From Chloroflexota bacterium (GTDB taxonomy: Bacteria; Chloroflexota; Dehalococcoidia; JACVQG01; JAHKAY01): a stretch of DNA of 37,591 nt. The position numbers and the translations under genes were made by a program. The stretch covers positions 1-37,591 of the forward strand of contig JAHKAY010000047.1 in assembly GCA_018825785.1 (NCBI GenBank), given 5' to 3'. Shown here one piece after another: positions 1 to 7,786 of the stretch (its first letter is position 1; each line of letters starts with the position of its first letter). The notes under the pieces were generated by a model. The model saw nothing but the letters and a program-made list of their open reading frames with translations, had not been told where the DNA came from and made no database searches.

Positions 1-2402
1 CGGCTATTTCTCCTGAAATCGATGAAGCCCGCCGCCAGCCAGGCCAGGACCAGCCCTGCTCCCCCGCCGTAGACCAGGGAATCTCGCTTCCTCATGGGGG
101 GAGGGGGGGTGTAGCCCTGGGGCTCCGTAGGCTCTCCGGTGGACAGGTACCTCTGGGTGGAGGTAAAGTCAAGGAGTTCCTGAGAGGCGATGCTGCTGGT
201 CAGTGCGCCGAACTGCTTCTGAAGGGAAGCAGCCTTGGCCTGGACTATCAGGTAGTCTTCGTCTTGCCGGATGTCTGCGAGACGGTTCGTCTCCTGCGCG
301 ATTGCCTTGTCAATAGACGCCCTCTGCGTATCTTCCAGGTTCTGCAAGCTAGTCAGCGCCGCCAGCAGCTTGGCCTCGGCGTCAGTCCTGGCGGCAGGGA
401 GAGGTCCCAGGAGTTCCACTGCCGATTCCAGCGCCTGCGCAAGCTGGGCTTGCTGGGCTTCCTGGAAGGGCTCGACACTGAGCGAGATGGTGTCCCGGGC
501 CTGGGCAACCATCTGGTCTCGCTGCCCCTTGGCCAGGTCCAGCTGGTCCTTGACCGTCTGGAACTCGGCATTCAGGCTGTCTATTCTCGCCTGGGTCATG
601 GCCGCATCCAGGGCCTCCGTCTCAAGGGAGGCTATGTTCGTTAACACAGTACTTAGCTGTGTCTGAAGGGATTCTATCTTGCGATCCAGCTCCACGTATT
701 CATTACTGTCTCCTACGCCGGCAAGAAGATTCAGCTGCTTGTTGATCTCGGAGCTGAAGTCTTTGCTCTGTGTCGCTTGCGCCGTCTGCAACTGGTTCAG
801 CACCGCCTGCAGCATTCTCACCGTGTCCGCCCTCTCCGCCTGCTGTGCCTCCTGGGCAGACTGGAGATCTACCTGGATACTGTCCCGGGCCTGGGCAACC
901 ATCTGGTCTCGCTGTTCCTTGGCTAGGTCCAGCTGGCCCCTTACTGTCTGGAACTGTTCATTCATGGTGTATATTTTCACCTGGGTCTTCGCCCTATCCT
1001 CCATATTCTGGCCCAGGGCCTCCAGCTCCAAGGAGGCTATTGTGGTAGCGACGGTGCGTAGCTGGGCCCGCAGGAATGCTATCTTGCTATCCAGCTTGAT
1101 GTATTCATCACTGTCTCCCATACCAGCAAGAAGATTCAGCTGCTTGTTAACCTCGGAGCTGAACTCTTTGCTCTGTGTCACTTGCAGCGTCTTCAACTGG
1201 TCCAGCACCGCCTGCAGCATTTTCTCCGTGCCCGCCCTCTCCGCCTGCTGTGTCTCCTCTAAGGACTGGATATCTATCTGGACCCTGTCCCGGGCCTGGG
1301 CAACCATCCGGTCTCGCTCTCCCGTGGCCAGGTCAAGCTGGTCTCTGACCGTCTGGAGCTGGGCATTCAGGCTGTCCATTCTCGCCTGGGTGTTCACCGC
1401 GTCCTCCGCATTCTGGCCCAGGGCCTTCTGCTCCAGGGAGGCTATTGTGGTGGCGATGGTGCGTAGCTGGGCCCGCAGGGATGCTATCTTGGTATCCAGC
1501 TTGATATATTCATCACTGTCTGCCACGCCAGCAAGAAGATTCAGCTGCTTGTCAATCTGGGAGCTAATGGCTTTGCTCTGCGTGTCCTGCAGAGTCTTCA
1601 ACTGGGCCAGCACCGTCCGCAGCTGCTTCTCCGTGTCTAATCTTTCTGCCGAAAGGGGGCTGAGGGTGTCCACCACCTCCGCCGTAGCCTTCAGCATCTC
1701 GGCAAGATTGTCCTCTCCGTAGGTTATAAGGTTGGCCTGGGCTGTTTCCACGGGTTCCTTCAGCAGAGCGAGGCGCTCTTCCTGGACGGCATCCTGTTGC
1801 CTCTTTATGTCCTGGAGTTGCGCCTCCAGACTGTTTTTCCTGTCCTGGGCAAGTTGTTCTTCTTCCGCCAGGATGCGGTTCAAAAGGACCCGGGCCGTGG
1901 TCTGGGCTATGTCCTCTTTACTGGGACCTATGACCGTTATCCGGAGCGTTGATGCTGCAGGGACAGGGGAGGCCCGGACCATTTGGGAAAGCTCATCTGG
2001 GCCATAGGGCATGGAATCTGGCAGCTCCCGGCTTACTGCTTCCAGGGTGGTGGGGCTCGTGGCCTTGACGGCCAGGGCAGTAATCTGCTGCGCCGTAGTG
2101 GGGGCCAGCTTGGGGTCCAGGTAGGTCCAGGAGGGCAGGGACCCCTTGATGTAGACCTGCGAGGAGCCCGCATAGAGGGGTGGGCGGGGTTCGTTGGCGC
2201 CTGCCAGGCGAAAGGAAAGCCCCGACTCCGAACTTCCGCCAAATTTGAGAGGCCATTCCCATTGCACTGGCCCCACGACGGCCTTTGCCTCTATGGGGCT
2301 GAGGGCACGGTAGGTATAGCCCAGCCCTGCTCCCACCAGGAGACCTATGAGCAGGACATGGAACCAGCGACGAAGGAACTTGTAGTACACTTCCGGTATC
2401 AT
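1..2402 (-). CDS. Wzz-like polysaccharide chain-length protein with tandem coiled-coil repeats (3' end cut off by the window edge)
   Basis: About 800 residues are visible and the frame is still open at base 1. The ATG at 2402 follows GGAGGTGAG and overlaps the stop of the upstream acyltransferase gene (ATGA). Near the N-terminus, after IPEVYYKFLRRWF, there is a transmembrane helix at about residues 14-32, then a folded region, then a long, Gln/Ala/Leu/Asp-rich coiled coil (about 200-740), a proline patch and a second helix at about 773-790. A helix at each end with a large extracytoplasmic coiled coil is the topology of Wzz-type polysaccharide co-polymerases, which set polymer length in the inner membrane. 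The middle is built of 135-residue repeats, making it much longer than typical Wzz (300-400 aa). No BY-kinase domain is visible, but the C-terminus lies outside the window. Assignment rests on topology and neighbours. Confidence 0.72.
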   Translation of the reverse strand, partial: MIPEVYYKFLRRWFHVLLIGLLVGAGLGYTYRALSPIEAKAVVGPVQWEWPLKFGGSSESGLSFRLAGANEPRPPLYAGSSQVYIKGSLPSWTYLDPKLAPTTAQQITALAVKATSPTTLEAVSRELPDSMPYGPDELSQMVRASPVPAASTLRITVIGPSKEDIAQTTARVLLNRILAEEEQLAQDRKNSLEAQLQDIKRQQDAVQEERLALLKEPVETAQANLITYGEDNLAEMLKATAEVVDTLSPLSAERLDTEKQLRTVLAQLKTLQDTQSKAISSQIDKQLNLLAGVADSDEYIKLDTKIASLRAQLRTIATTIASLEQKALGQNAEDAVNTQARMDSLNAQLQTVRDQLDLATGERDRMVAQARDRVQIDIQSLEETQQAERAGTEKMLQAVLDQLKTLQVTQSKEFSSEVNKQLNLLAGMGDSDEYIKLDSKIAFLRAQLRTVATTIASLELEALGQNMEDRAKTQVKIYTMNEQFQTVRGQLDLAKEQRDQMVAQARDSIQVDLQSAQEAQQAERADTVRMLQAVLNQLQTAQATQSKDFSSEINKQLNLLAGVGDSNEYVELDRKIESLQTQLSTVLTNIASLETEALDAAMTQARIDSLNAEFQTVKDQLDLAKGQRDQMVAQARDTISLSVEPFQEAQQAQLAQALESAVELLGPLPAARTDAEAKLLAALTSLQNLEDTQRASIDKAIAQETNRLADIRQDEDYLIVQAKAASLQKQFGALTSSIASQELLDFTSTQRYLSTGEPTEPQGYTPPPPMRKRDSLVYGGGAGLVLAWLAAGFIDFRRNS
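480..1640 (-). repeat. 405-bp (135-residue) tandem repeats inside the Wzz-like gene
   Basis: The landmark GCAAGAAGATTCAGCTGCTT (plus strand) recurs at 721, 1126 and 1531, exactly 405 bp apart. A second landmark, TGTCCCGGGCCTGGGCAACC, recurs at 491, 881 and 1286; the first interval is 390 bp (five codons shorter), the second 405 bp. The protein therefore contains at least three near-identical units, each with a KQLNLLAG motif followed by a long helix ending near MVAQARD. All units stay in frame. Confidence 0.88.
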
Positions 2403-3055
2403 CTCTCACCTCCTGAATAGGCAACCCCGACGATATGGGCATAGGGGCGGTCGGTAAGACCTGTGGAGCACACCATGTCTTCCACGTACCCGGCCACCCG
2501 GGCGGGATTCCCCCGGACCACCGCCCTGGGGGGGACATCCCGGGTGACCACGCTCCCGGCCCCCACCAGGGCATACTCCCCAATGGTGATGAAGGGCAGC
2601 AGGGTGACATTGGCACCGATCTGGGCGCCCTGTCGGATAGTGGGGCCTCGCATGCACTGAGGGGAAAGCCGGCACCCAGGGTGCAGGTCGTTGGCCACAG
2701 TAACCCCGGGAGCCAGGAAGACATTGTCCTCAATCTCCGTGAACTGGGCTATGTAGACCTGGCTATGGACCTTGACATTGTTTCCGATGCGGCATCCGTA
2801 GTCCACGATAGAGTTACTCCATATGCGGAAATCGTGGCCTATGGTGTTCTGCTCCCGGATGATGACGTGGTGGCCGGTTTCCAGATGGTCACCAATGGTG
2901 GTGCCGGCGTAGATAATAGCGCCGCGCCTGACAATGGCCCCGGCGCCAATTCTAAGAAGGCGAGGACCTGAGGAACCGGGGCGAAGGTAGCCCAGCATGG
3001 TCCCCCTCTCCACCCGGGAGCCCTCTCCCAGCTCTACCTGACGCCGCCCGGTCAC
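2399..3055 (-). CDS. left-handed beta-helix N-acyltransferase (WbpD/WlbB-like)
   Basis: Predicted 218 aa. Hexapeptide repeats of the left-handed beta-helix fold cover most of the chain (for example IGAGAIVRRGAIIYAGTTIG and IGANVTLLPFITIGEYALVG), followed by the usual closing VTRDVPPRAVVRGNPARVAG. Such enzymes transfer acetyl from acetyl-CoA to an amino group of a nucleotide sugar in the cytoplasm. I chose the GTG at 3055 because it overlaps the upstream stop as GTGA and follows GGAGAGGAG; a longer frame to 3127 would overlap the neighbour by 76 bases. The upstream Gfo/Idh dehydrogenase resembles the WbpB partner in 2,3-diacetamido-uronic acid synthesis. The matching aminotransferase (WbpE) is not in the window. 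Exact substrate is inferred. Confidence 0.82.
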   Translation of the reverse strand: MTGRRQVELGEGSRVERGTMLGYLRPGSSGPRLLRIGAGAIVRRGAIIYAGTTIGDHLETGHHVIIREQNTIGHDFRIWSNSIVDYGCRIGNNVKVHSQVYIAQFTEIEDNVFLAPGVTVANDLHPGCRLSPQCMRGPTIRQGAQIGANVTLLPFITIGEYALVGAGSVVTRDVPPRAVVRGNPARVAGYVEDMVCSTGLTDRPYAHIVGVAYSGGER

Positions 3056-4098
3056 CGGGCTCCTCTCCTGGCAGGCAGGGGGAGCAACCCTTCTTCGCTC
3101 AGGCTTTGCCTTTCCCCTCCGTTGCAAAGGGACCTGGCCGCTGCCTCCAGGATGTTCACCACCCTCAGGCCCATGCGACCATCACTGACAGGCTGTTGAC
3201 CGCGGGTGATGCAGTCCAGAAAATGCTGGCACTCCACCTTGAGGGGCTCCGTATTGGGGATGGAGGGAATGACCACATTCCCGTTGTGATAGTGGACGGG
3301 CCAGCCGTTACCGTTATCCTCCGCCATAGGCACTACTCCCTTGTCATAGATGCGGATCTTTTCAGCCTCAGCCATATCATCAAAGACCACCATTTTCTTG
3401 CTGCCAACCACGGTGACCCGCCTCATCTTGCAGGGGTCAAGCCAGCTAACATGGATATGAGCCAGGATGTTCCCGGGGAACATCATCTCCACATAGACCA
3501 CGTCGTGGAAGGGCGGGGTGATACGGGCCGCTCCGCGGGCGCTGATGGTCAGGGGGTTCTCACCGAGCAGCCAGAGGAGGATAGACAGGTCGTGGGGGGC
3601 CAGGTCCCACAGGGCGCTGACATCGGGCTGAAACAGGCCCAGGTTCAAGCGGTTGGCATCAATGTAGTAGATCTCCCCCAGTTCGCCGCTCTTAATGTAG
3701 TCCCGCAGGAAGGCCACCGCCGGGTTATACTGGTAGGTGTGACCCACCATCAGTATCCTCTGCTGGCTATCCGCTATCTCCACCAGTTCCCTTGCCTCCT
3801 GCAGGCTTGACGTCATGGGTTTCTCTACCAGGACATGCTTGCCCCGAAGGAGAGCCTCCCTGGCTATTTGATGGTGGGTGCTGACGGGGGTAGCTATTAC
3901 CACCCCTTCCACATCGCTTTCCAGAAGCTCCCGGTAGTCCTTGGTGCAGGCCACCCAGGGATACATGGCCTGGACCTGACGCAGCCTCTCCCCGTTGAGG
4001 TCGGCTACCATCCGGAACTCGGCTCCGGGAAGCTCGTGGAAGTTCCTGGCGTGCTTTGGTCCCCAGTAGCCGTAACCGATAAGCCCAATCTTTACCAT
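3052..4098 (-). CDS. Gfo/Idh/MocA-family NAD-dependent sugar dehydrogenase (WbpB-like)
   Basis: 348 aa. N-terminal Rossmann fold with IGLIGYGYWGPKHARNF, followed by the family EKP motif (HVLVEKPMT, about residues 90-98), then the alpha/beta C-terminal substrate domain with WDLAPHDLSILLWLLGE. Family members oxidise or reduce sugars using tightly bound NAD(H). Adjacent to a beta-helix acyltransferase this arrangement matches WbpB/WlbA-type UDP-GlcNAc(A) 3-dehydrogenases. The ATG at 4098 lies two bases after the stop of the sugar transferase, behind AGAGGAG. Substrate specificity cannot be read from the sequence alone. Confidence 0.85.
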   Translation of the reverse strand: MVKIGLIGYGYWGPKHARNFHELPGAEFRMVADLNGERLRQVQAMYPWVACTKDYRELLESDVEGVVIATPVSTHHQIAREALLRGKHVLVEKPMTSSLQEARELVEIADSQQRILMVGHTYQYNPAVAFLRDYIKSGELGEIYYIDANRLNLGLFQPDVSALWDLAPHDLSILLWLLGENPLTISARGAARITPPFHDVVYVEMMFPGNILAHIHVSWLDPCKMRRVTVVGSKKMVVFDDMAEAEKIRIYDKGVVPMAEDNGNGWPVHYHNGNVVIPSIPNTEPLKVECQHFLDCITRGQQPVSDGRMGLRVVNILEAAARSLCNGGERQSLSEEGLLPLPARRGAR

Positions 4099-4100
4099 AG

Positions 4101-4757
4101 CTACTCCTCTCTTTGCCGAAGGGCCCGCTTCACTACCGAGGGGATGGTGAGCAGGATGATCTTGAGGTCCAGGCCCAGGGAACGGCGATGAATATAGTCC
4201 AGGTCTATCCTGACCATCTCGTCAAAGGGGGTCCGGTCCCGGCCGTTGACCTGCCAGGGGCCGGTGAGTCCGGGCGTGACCGCTAGCCTCCCCTTGTGCC
4301 AGTCCTCATACATGGCCACCGCCTCGGGAATGTCCGGGCGAGGTCCCACCAGGGACATATCCCCTTTGAGGATGTTGATGAGCTGAGGGAGTTCATCCAG
4401 GTCCAGCCGACGTAAGAGAGCCCCGACGCGGGTGGCCCGCCGGTCGTCCACCAGCTTGAATACCGGGCCTGCGGGGTCCTCCTTGTAGGGCGCCCCTTCC
4501 TTGACATACCGCTCTATATAAGCTTTATATTCCCTATCGTTGTTGTTGGCTTCCATAGACCGAAACTTGAGCAGGATGAAGCGGCGGCCGTCCTTGCCCA
4601 CCCGGGGCTGGGCGAAGATAGGGCTCCCCGGCGAATCCATCATCACCACCAGGGAAATAGCAACGAGGAAAGGCAACAGGATCAGCAACCCCAGGAAGGC
4701 TAACAACCGGTCCAGGGAGGCCTTGCCGATTTCATAGGGAAAGGTGCGCCAGGCCAC
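4101..4757 (-). CDS. priming sugar transferase (undecaprenyl-phosphate sugar-1-phosphate transferase)
   Basis: 218 aa from GTG 4757, which is preceded by AAGGAGGGACTGAG and starts just after the upstream stop. The order is typical of the bacterial sugar transferase family: one N-terminal hydrophobic helix (about 20-42, LLAFLGLLILLPFLVAISLV), then KFRSM, a DELPQLINILKGDMSLVGPR block, and TPGLTGPWQVNGR. These enzymes load the first sugar phosphate onto undecaprenyl phosphate at the inner face of the membrane and so start assembly of a repeat unit. It is the only assembly transferase in the window; further glycosyltransferases and the flippase and polymerase are presumably to the left. Confidence 0.93.
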   Translation of the reverse strand: MAWRTFPYEIGKASLDRLLAFLGLLILLPFLVAISLVVMMDSPGSPIFAQPRVGKDGRRFILLKFRSMEANNNDREYKAYIERYVKEGAPYKEDPAGPVFKLVDDRRATRVGALLRRLDLDELPQLINILKGDMSLVGPRPDIPEAVAMYEDWHKGRLAVTPGLTGPWQVNGRDRTPFDEMVRIDLDYIHRRSLGLDLKIILLTIPSVVKRALRQREE

Positions 4758-4758
4758 C

Positions 4759-5730
4759 TCAGTCCCTCCTTGCCAGAGAGGCCCGTAGAGACCTTCCCAA
4801 GACCTTCTCCTCATACCACTGGACCTCCTTGACCAGCCCCTGCGCGAAATCCGTCCGGGGGCAGTATCCTAGGGTCTCCCTCGCCGCAGAAATATCACAT
4901 ACCAGGTCCAGTTTCGGCCCGGAACGGGGCCGAAACCGGGGCTCCCAGGCAATCCCGCAGAGGCGCATGATCTTCTGGGCCACCTCCAGGGTCCTGGAAC
5001 CCTCCCCGGAGCCGATATTCAGAACCCGGGAGGGCCTCCTCTCCAGGGCACGAAGGGTGGCCTCCACGACGTCATCAATATAGACATAGTCCCTTATATC
5101 GGAGCTGTCCCCCAGAATGACTGGTGGCTGCCCCCGGGCCAGCATCTCCAGGGCAGTGGGTATCAACCGATGGCCCCTCTCCCCCGGTCCGTAGATAGTA
5201 GAGTATCGGAGAACGGTCGCAGGTATCTGCCTTTCCCAGGAGAAGGCCGTAAGATAGGCCTCCAGCGCCAGCTTGGTGGCTGCATAGGAGCCTACAGGAT
5301 GGGGAATGTCCTCTTCTCTGACAGGCAGTCGGGCTTGGGGCCCGTAGACCAGGATGCTGCTGGAAAAGCAGACACCTTGAAGGGAAGGACCGGTCCGCTT
5401 CAGCAGGCTAATGGTCCCCAGGAGGTTGCTATTCACCTCTTCGGCGGCGCAGTCGCAAAAATCGGTAGCCGAGGGCATATGCACCCAGAGATGGGCCACC
5501 AACTCCACCTCCCGCACCACCCCTTCCCAGGGCCCTGCTTCGGTGAGGGGGCAGACCATCAAGTTCAGTCCGGGGTTGCCCAGCAGGGGCTCTAGCCTGC
5601 TTGACTGCTGACGGGGGTCAACAATAGCGGTGACCCGGGCCCCGGCCTCCAGGAGGGCAGCCACCAGCCGGGAGCCGACAAAGCCCGCTGCCCCCGTGAC
5701 CAAGACTTTCTTCCCCGTCAGCGTGTCCAC
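4759..5730 (-). CDS. NAD-dependent epimerase/dehydratase (extended SDR)
   Basis: 323 aa. Nucleotide-binding motif GAAGFVGSRL near the N-terminus, catalytic SSSILVYG and YAATK (YxxxK), then RYSTIYGPGERG and a DYVYIDDVV segment typical of nucleotide-sugar epimerases and dehydratases. GTG start at 5730, one base after the upstream stop; AAAGGAGG lies 12-13 bases upstream. The product acts on a nucleotide-activated sugar in the cytoplasm, probably a 4-epimerase or reductase step for the polymer built by the neighbouring genes. Which sugar cannot be said. Confidence 0.86.
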   Translation of the reverse strand: MDTLTGKKVLVTGAAGFVGSRLVAALLEAGARVTAIVDPRQQSSRLEPLLGNPGLNLMVCPLTEAGPWEGVVREVELVAHLWVHMPSATDFCDCAAEEVNSNLLGTISLLKRTGPSLQGVCFSSSILVYGPQARLPVREEDIPHPVGSYAATKLALEAYLTAFSWERQIPATVLRYSTIYGPGERGHRLIPTALEMLARGQPPVILGDSSDIRDYVYIDDVVEATLRALERRPSRVLNIGSGEGSRTLEVAQKIMRLCGIAWEPRFRPRSGPKLDLVCDISAARETLGYCPRTDFAQGLVKEVQWYEEKVLGRSLRASLARRD

Positions 5731-5731
5731 C

Positions 5732-6757
5732 CTAGACCTGGGCCTCCTTTGGCTGAGCCAGCCAGTTCTGCATTAGTTCCTCCCTCCTTAGCTGCTGGAG
5801 GTCCAGGTTCTGGGCCTTCAGCCAGTCTATGTAGTGGTGAACGCCCTCCTCAATGGCGATGCGGGGCTGGAAATTCATGGTTCGCCGGGCTTTGGAGATG
5901 TCTGCCCAGTGCCTGCGGACATCTCCCGGCCTCGGTACCATATATATGGGGGAGAGCTGGCCCTCTTGGTCCAGTTCCTTGAGCACAATATGAGCAATCT
6001 GATTTATGGATACCTCCTGGCCAGCAGCGACGTTTACTGTCGCTCCGACCAGGGCGTCGCCCTCGGCGGCCTGGATTATCCCCCTAACAGTGTCCCTCAC
6101 CTCGGTAAAGTCCCGGGTCTGTTCCCCGTCCCCGAATATCACCGGAGACTGGCCATTCAGGACCCGGACTACGAACCTGGGGAGGACCTCACCATAGGGG
6201 CCGCTCCAATGTTCCCGGGGCCCATAGGTGTTGAAGGGCCGGACTATCACTGCGGGCAAGTCAAAGGTCAAGTGGCAGGCCCGCACATAGGCCTCCCCCG
6301 CCAGCTTGCTGGCCCCGTAGGGGGTGGTGGGTTCCAGGGGATGCTCTTCATCCATGGGAACCCTCTTGGCCGTGCCGTATACCTCGGAGGAGGAGACATA
6401 GACGAACCTTTGGGGGCGGTTCTTGAGAGCGGCCATGCACAGGTTAAGTGTGCCGGTGCTATTGACCTCATGGACCATAAAGGGTTCGTTTAAGGAGACC
6501 CTCAAGCACTGGACCGCGAGGTGAAAGACCAGGTCCTGACCTTGGAGGAGCTGATTCATTTTCTCCTCGTCCCGGATGTCAGCCTTCACAAACTGGATGG
6601 AGCCCCTCTCCAGGTGGTGGGAGATGTTCTGCAACCGGCCACTGGAGAGGTTGTCCACCACCATTACCGTATTGGTCTCGGCCAAGGCATCCACCAGGTG
6701 GCTGCCAATGAAGCCAGCGCCTCCGGTAACGAGAACTTTTAGATTAGCTATCTCCAT
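5732..6757 (-). CDS. NAD-dependent nucleotide-sugar epimerase/dehydratase
   Basis: 341 aa from ATG 6757, chosen because GGGAGGT lies just upstream; a frame to 6772 would start on a TTG that overlaps this site. Motifs: VTGGAGFIGSHL (NAD binding), VYVSSSEVYG, PYGASKLAGE (catalytic YxxxK), RPFNTYGPRE and FGDGEQTRDFTEVRD. This is the UDP-glucose/UDP-GlcNAc 4-epimerase, GDP-mannose dehydratase and UDP-xylose synthase superfamily. A second paralogue follows directly, so the pair probably act in sequence on one nucleotide sugar. Confidence 0.87.
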   Translation of the reverse strand: MEIANLKVLVTGGAGFIGSHLVDALAETNTVMVVDNLSSGRLQNISHHLERGSIQFVKADIRDEEKMNQLLQGQDLVFHLAVQCLRVSLNEPFMVHEVNSTGTLNLCMAALKNRPQRFVYVSSSEVYGTAKRVPMDEEHPLEPTTPYGASKLAGEAYVRACHLTFDLPAVIVRPFNTYGPREHWSGPYGEVLPRFVVRVLNGQSPVIFGDGEQTRDFTEVRDTVRGIIQAAEGDALVGATVNVAAGQEVSINQIAHIVLKELDQEGQLSPIYMVPRPGDVRRHWADISKARRTMNFQPRIAIEEGVHHYIDWLKAQNLDLQQLRREELMQNWLAQPKEAQV

Positions 6758-6894
6758 GTTCGTACCTCCCAATACTGGACAAGGCTACCCTCAGCTATGA
6801 GGAGCAATAGCAGCAGCAAGGCCCCCGCCGAAAGGAATATATCCATGGTCCTCTTGGCAGGCTCATGAAGCCTTCCGGGGCGGTTAGTCGGCAT
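6748..6894 (-). CDS. small one-helix membrane protein, resembling the N-terminus of a sugar transferase
   Basis: A 48-residue frame with ATG at 6894, preceded by GGAGGTGA at good spacing. It overlaps the end of the phosphotransferase gene by 11 bases and the start of the epimerase gene by 10. The product has a basic N-terminal part (RPGRLHEPAKRTMDIF) and one hydrophobic stretch with GALLLLLLLIAEG, then ends QYWEVRTWR. The KRTMDIFLSAGALLLLL pattern is what the first helix of priming sugar transferases looks like, but the catalytic domain is absent. It may be a remnant of such a gene or a genuine small membrane protein. Translational coupling on both sides argues that it is translated. Confidence 0.5.
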   Translation of the reverse strand: MPTNRPGRLHEPAKRTMDIFLSAGALLLLLLLIAEGSLVQYWEVRTWR

Positions 6895-7786
6895 GGGTCT
6901 CACCTCCGTGGGGAAAGAGCGCAGGGCGGTGTTGCTCCCAACAACTCAGCGCCTCCAGATAGGGACGGGCATAGGGGTGGTGTCGCCCGTAAAGCTCCTC
7001 CATTCTCTGCCCCATTTTCTCCAGGTGTTGGCGGAAGGCCTCCTCCATCTCTTCCCAGCCCAGGCCCAGGAGAGAGGCATACCTTGCCACCAGCTCGGCC
7101 GTTGTCTGGCTGAACCAGCCAGGCGCAAAACAGGCCAACAGGAAGTTCTTCCCTTTCCTCCGCTGCAATTCACCAAATGAGACAAGAAGGGAAAAGATGT
7201 CAAACATGGGAGGGTATTCCTCCCCGAAGTGTTCCCAATCCACCACCCCCACCCCTCCCTTTCCCCGCCAGAGGAGGTTCTGCAGGCAAAAGTCGCCGTG
7301 CTGGGGGGGTGTACCCCCTCCCCGGGCCATGGCCTGGTGGAAGTCCACCAGCCACTGGAAGGCCAGCTCCAGATAGCGGCTGGCCCGGGGAATACTGCCA
7401 TTCCCTATCTCTTCCGGCAGGCGGTGCAGCAAGGGGATCCCCTCTACCGGAGCTTCCACCACTATGGTCTCCATTCCCGCTTCCAGCAGGGCCAAGGGCC
7501 GGGGTATGGAGGCTAGGATGGGGTTCCCTTCCAGCCTCGGGCGAATTAGGCTCAGGGCCCGAAATCCCCGGCGGAGGCGAGCAGCCGCAGGAGGCATCAC
7601 GGCAACCTTGGCCACCGCCATCAGCCTCCCTCGGGGGTCAGTCAGGAAGACTACGACGGCATCCCCAGGCCCGCTTGTTCTGAGGGAGCCCAGAACCTCC
7701 GGGGGGCAAGGCCCTGCCATCTCCAACTCTGCCCAATGACGGAGAAGAAAGTCCCGGGCCATTTCCACCAAGGAGGGAGCCTTCAC
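6884..7786 (-). CDS. APH-fold phosphotransferase (aminoglycoside phosphotransferase/choline kinase superfamily)
   Basis: 300 aa. The catalytic loop reads HGDFCLQNLLWRG (about residue 168 on, Brenner-type HGDxxxxN), followed by GVVDWEHFG, which supplies the metal-binding Asp. These are the hallmarks of the APH/choline-kinase fold, which phosphorylates small-molecule hydroxyls with ATP. Start GTG 7786 is one base after the upstream stop, behind GGAGGGAGGGG. Position after a methyltransferase and ABC exporter suggests modification of a surface polymer or an exported peptide. Resistance is not implied; this superfamily is broad. Confidence 0.75.
   Translation of the reverse strand: MKAPSLVEMARDFLLRHWAELEMAGPCPPEVLGSLRTSGPGDAVVVFLTDPRGRLMAVAKVAVMPPAAARLRRGFRALSLIRPRLEGNPILASIPRPLALLEAGMETIVVEAPVEGIPLLHRLPEEIGNGSIPRASRYLELAFQWLVDFHQAMARGGGTPPQHGDFCLQNLLWRGKGGVGVVDWEHFGEEYPPMFDIFSLLVSFGELQRRKGKNFLLACFAPGWFSQTTAELVARYASLLGLGWEEMEEAFRQHLEKMGQRMEELYGRHHPYARPYLEALSCWEQHRPALFPHGGETHAD

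Noticed and set aside
679-1722. Long plus-strand frame over the left region
   Set aside because: It is the antisense of the Wzz-like coiled-coil gene, whose minus-strand frame stays open for 800 codons with an ATGA-coupled start. The plus frame's low-complexity Ser/Ala/Arg/Leu sequence and its repeats are explained by the repeated gene opposite.
6884-7786. Aminoglycoside resistance gene
   Set aside because: The APH fold covers many kinases; the context is biosynthetic and no resistance-specific feature is visible.
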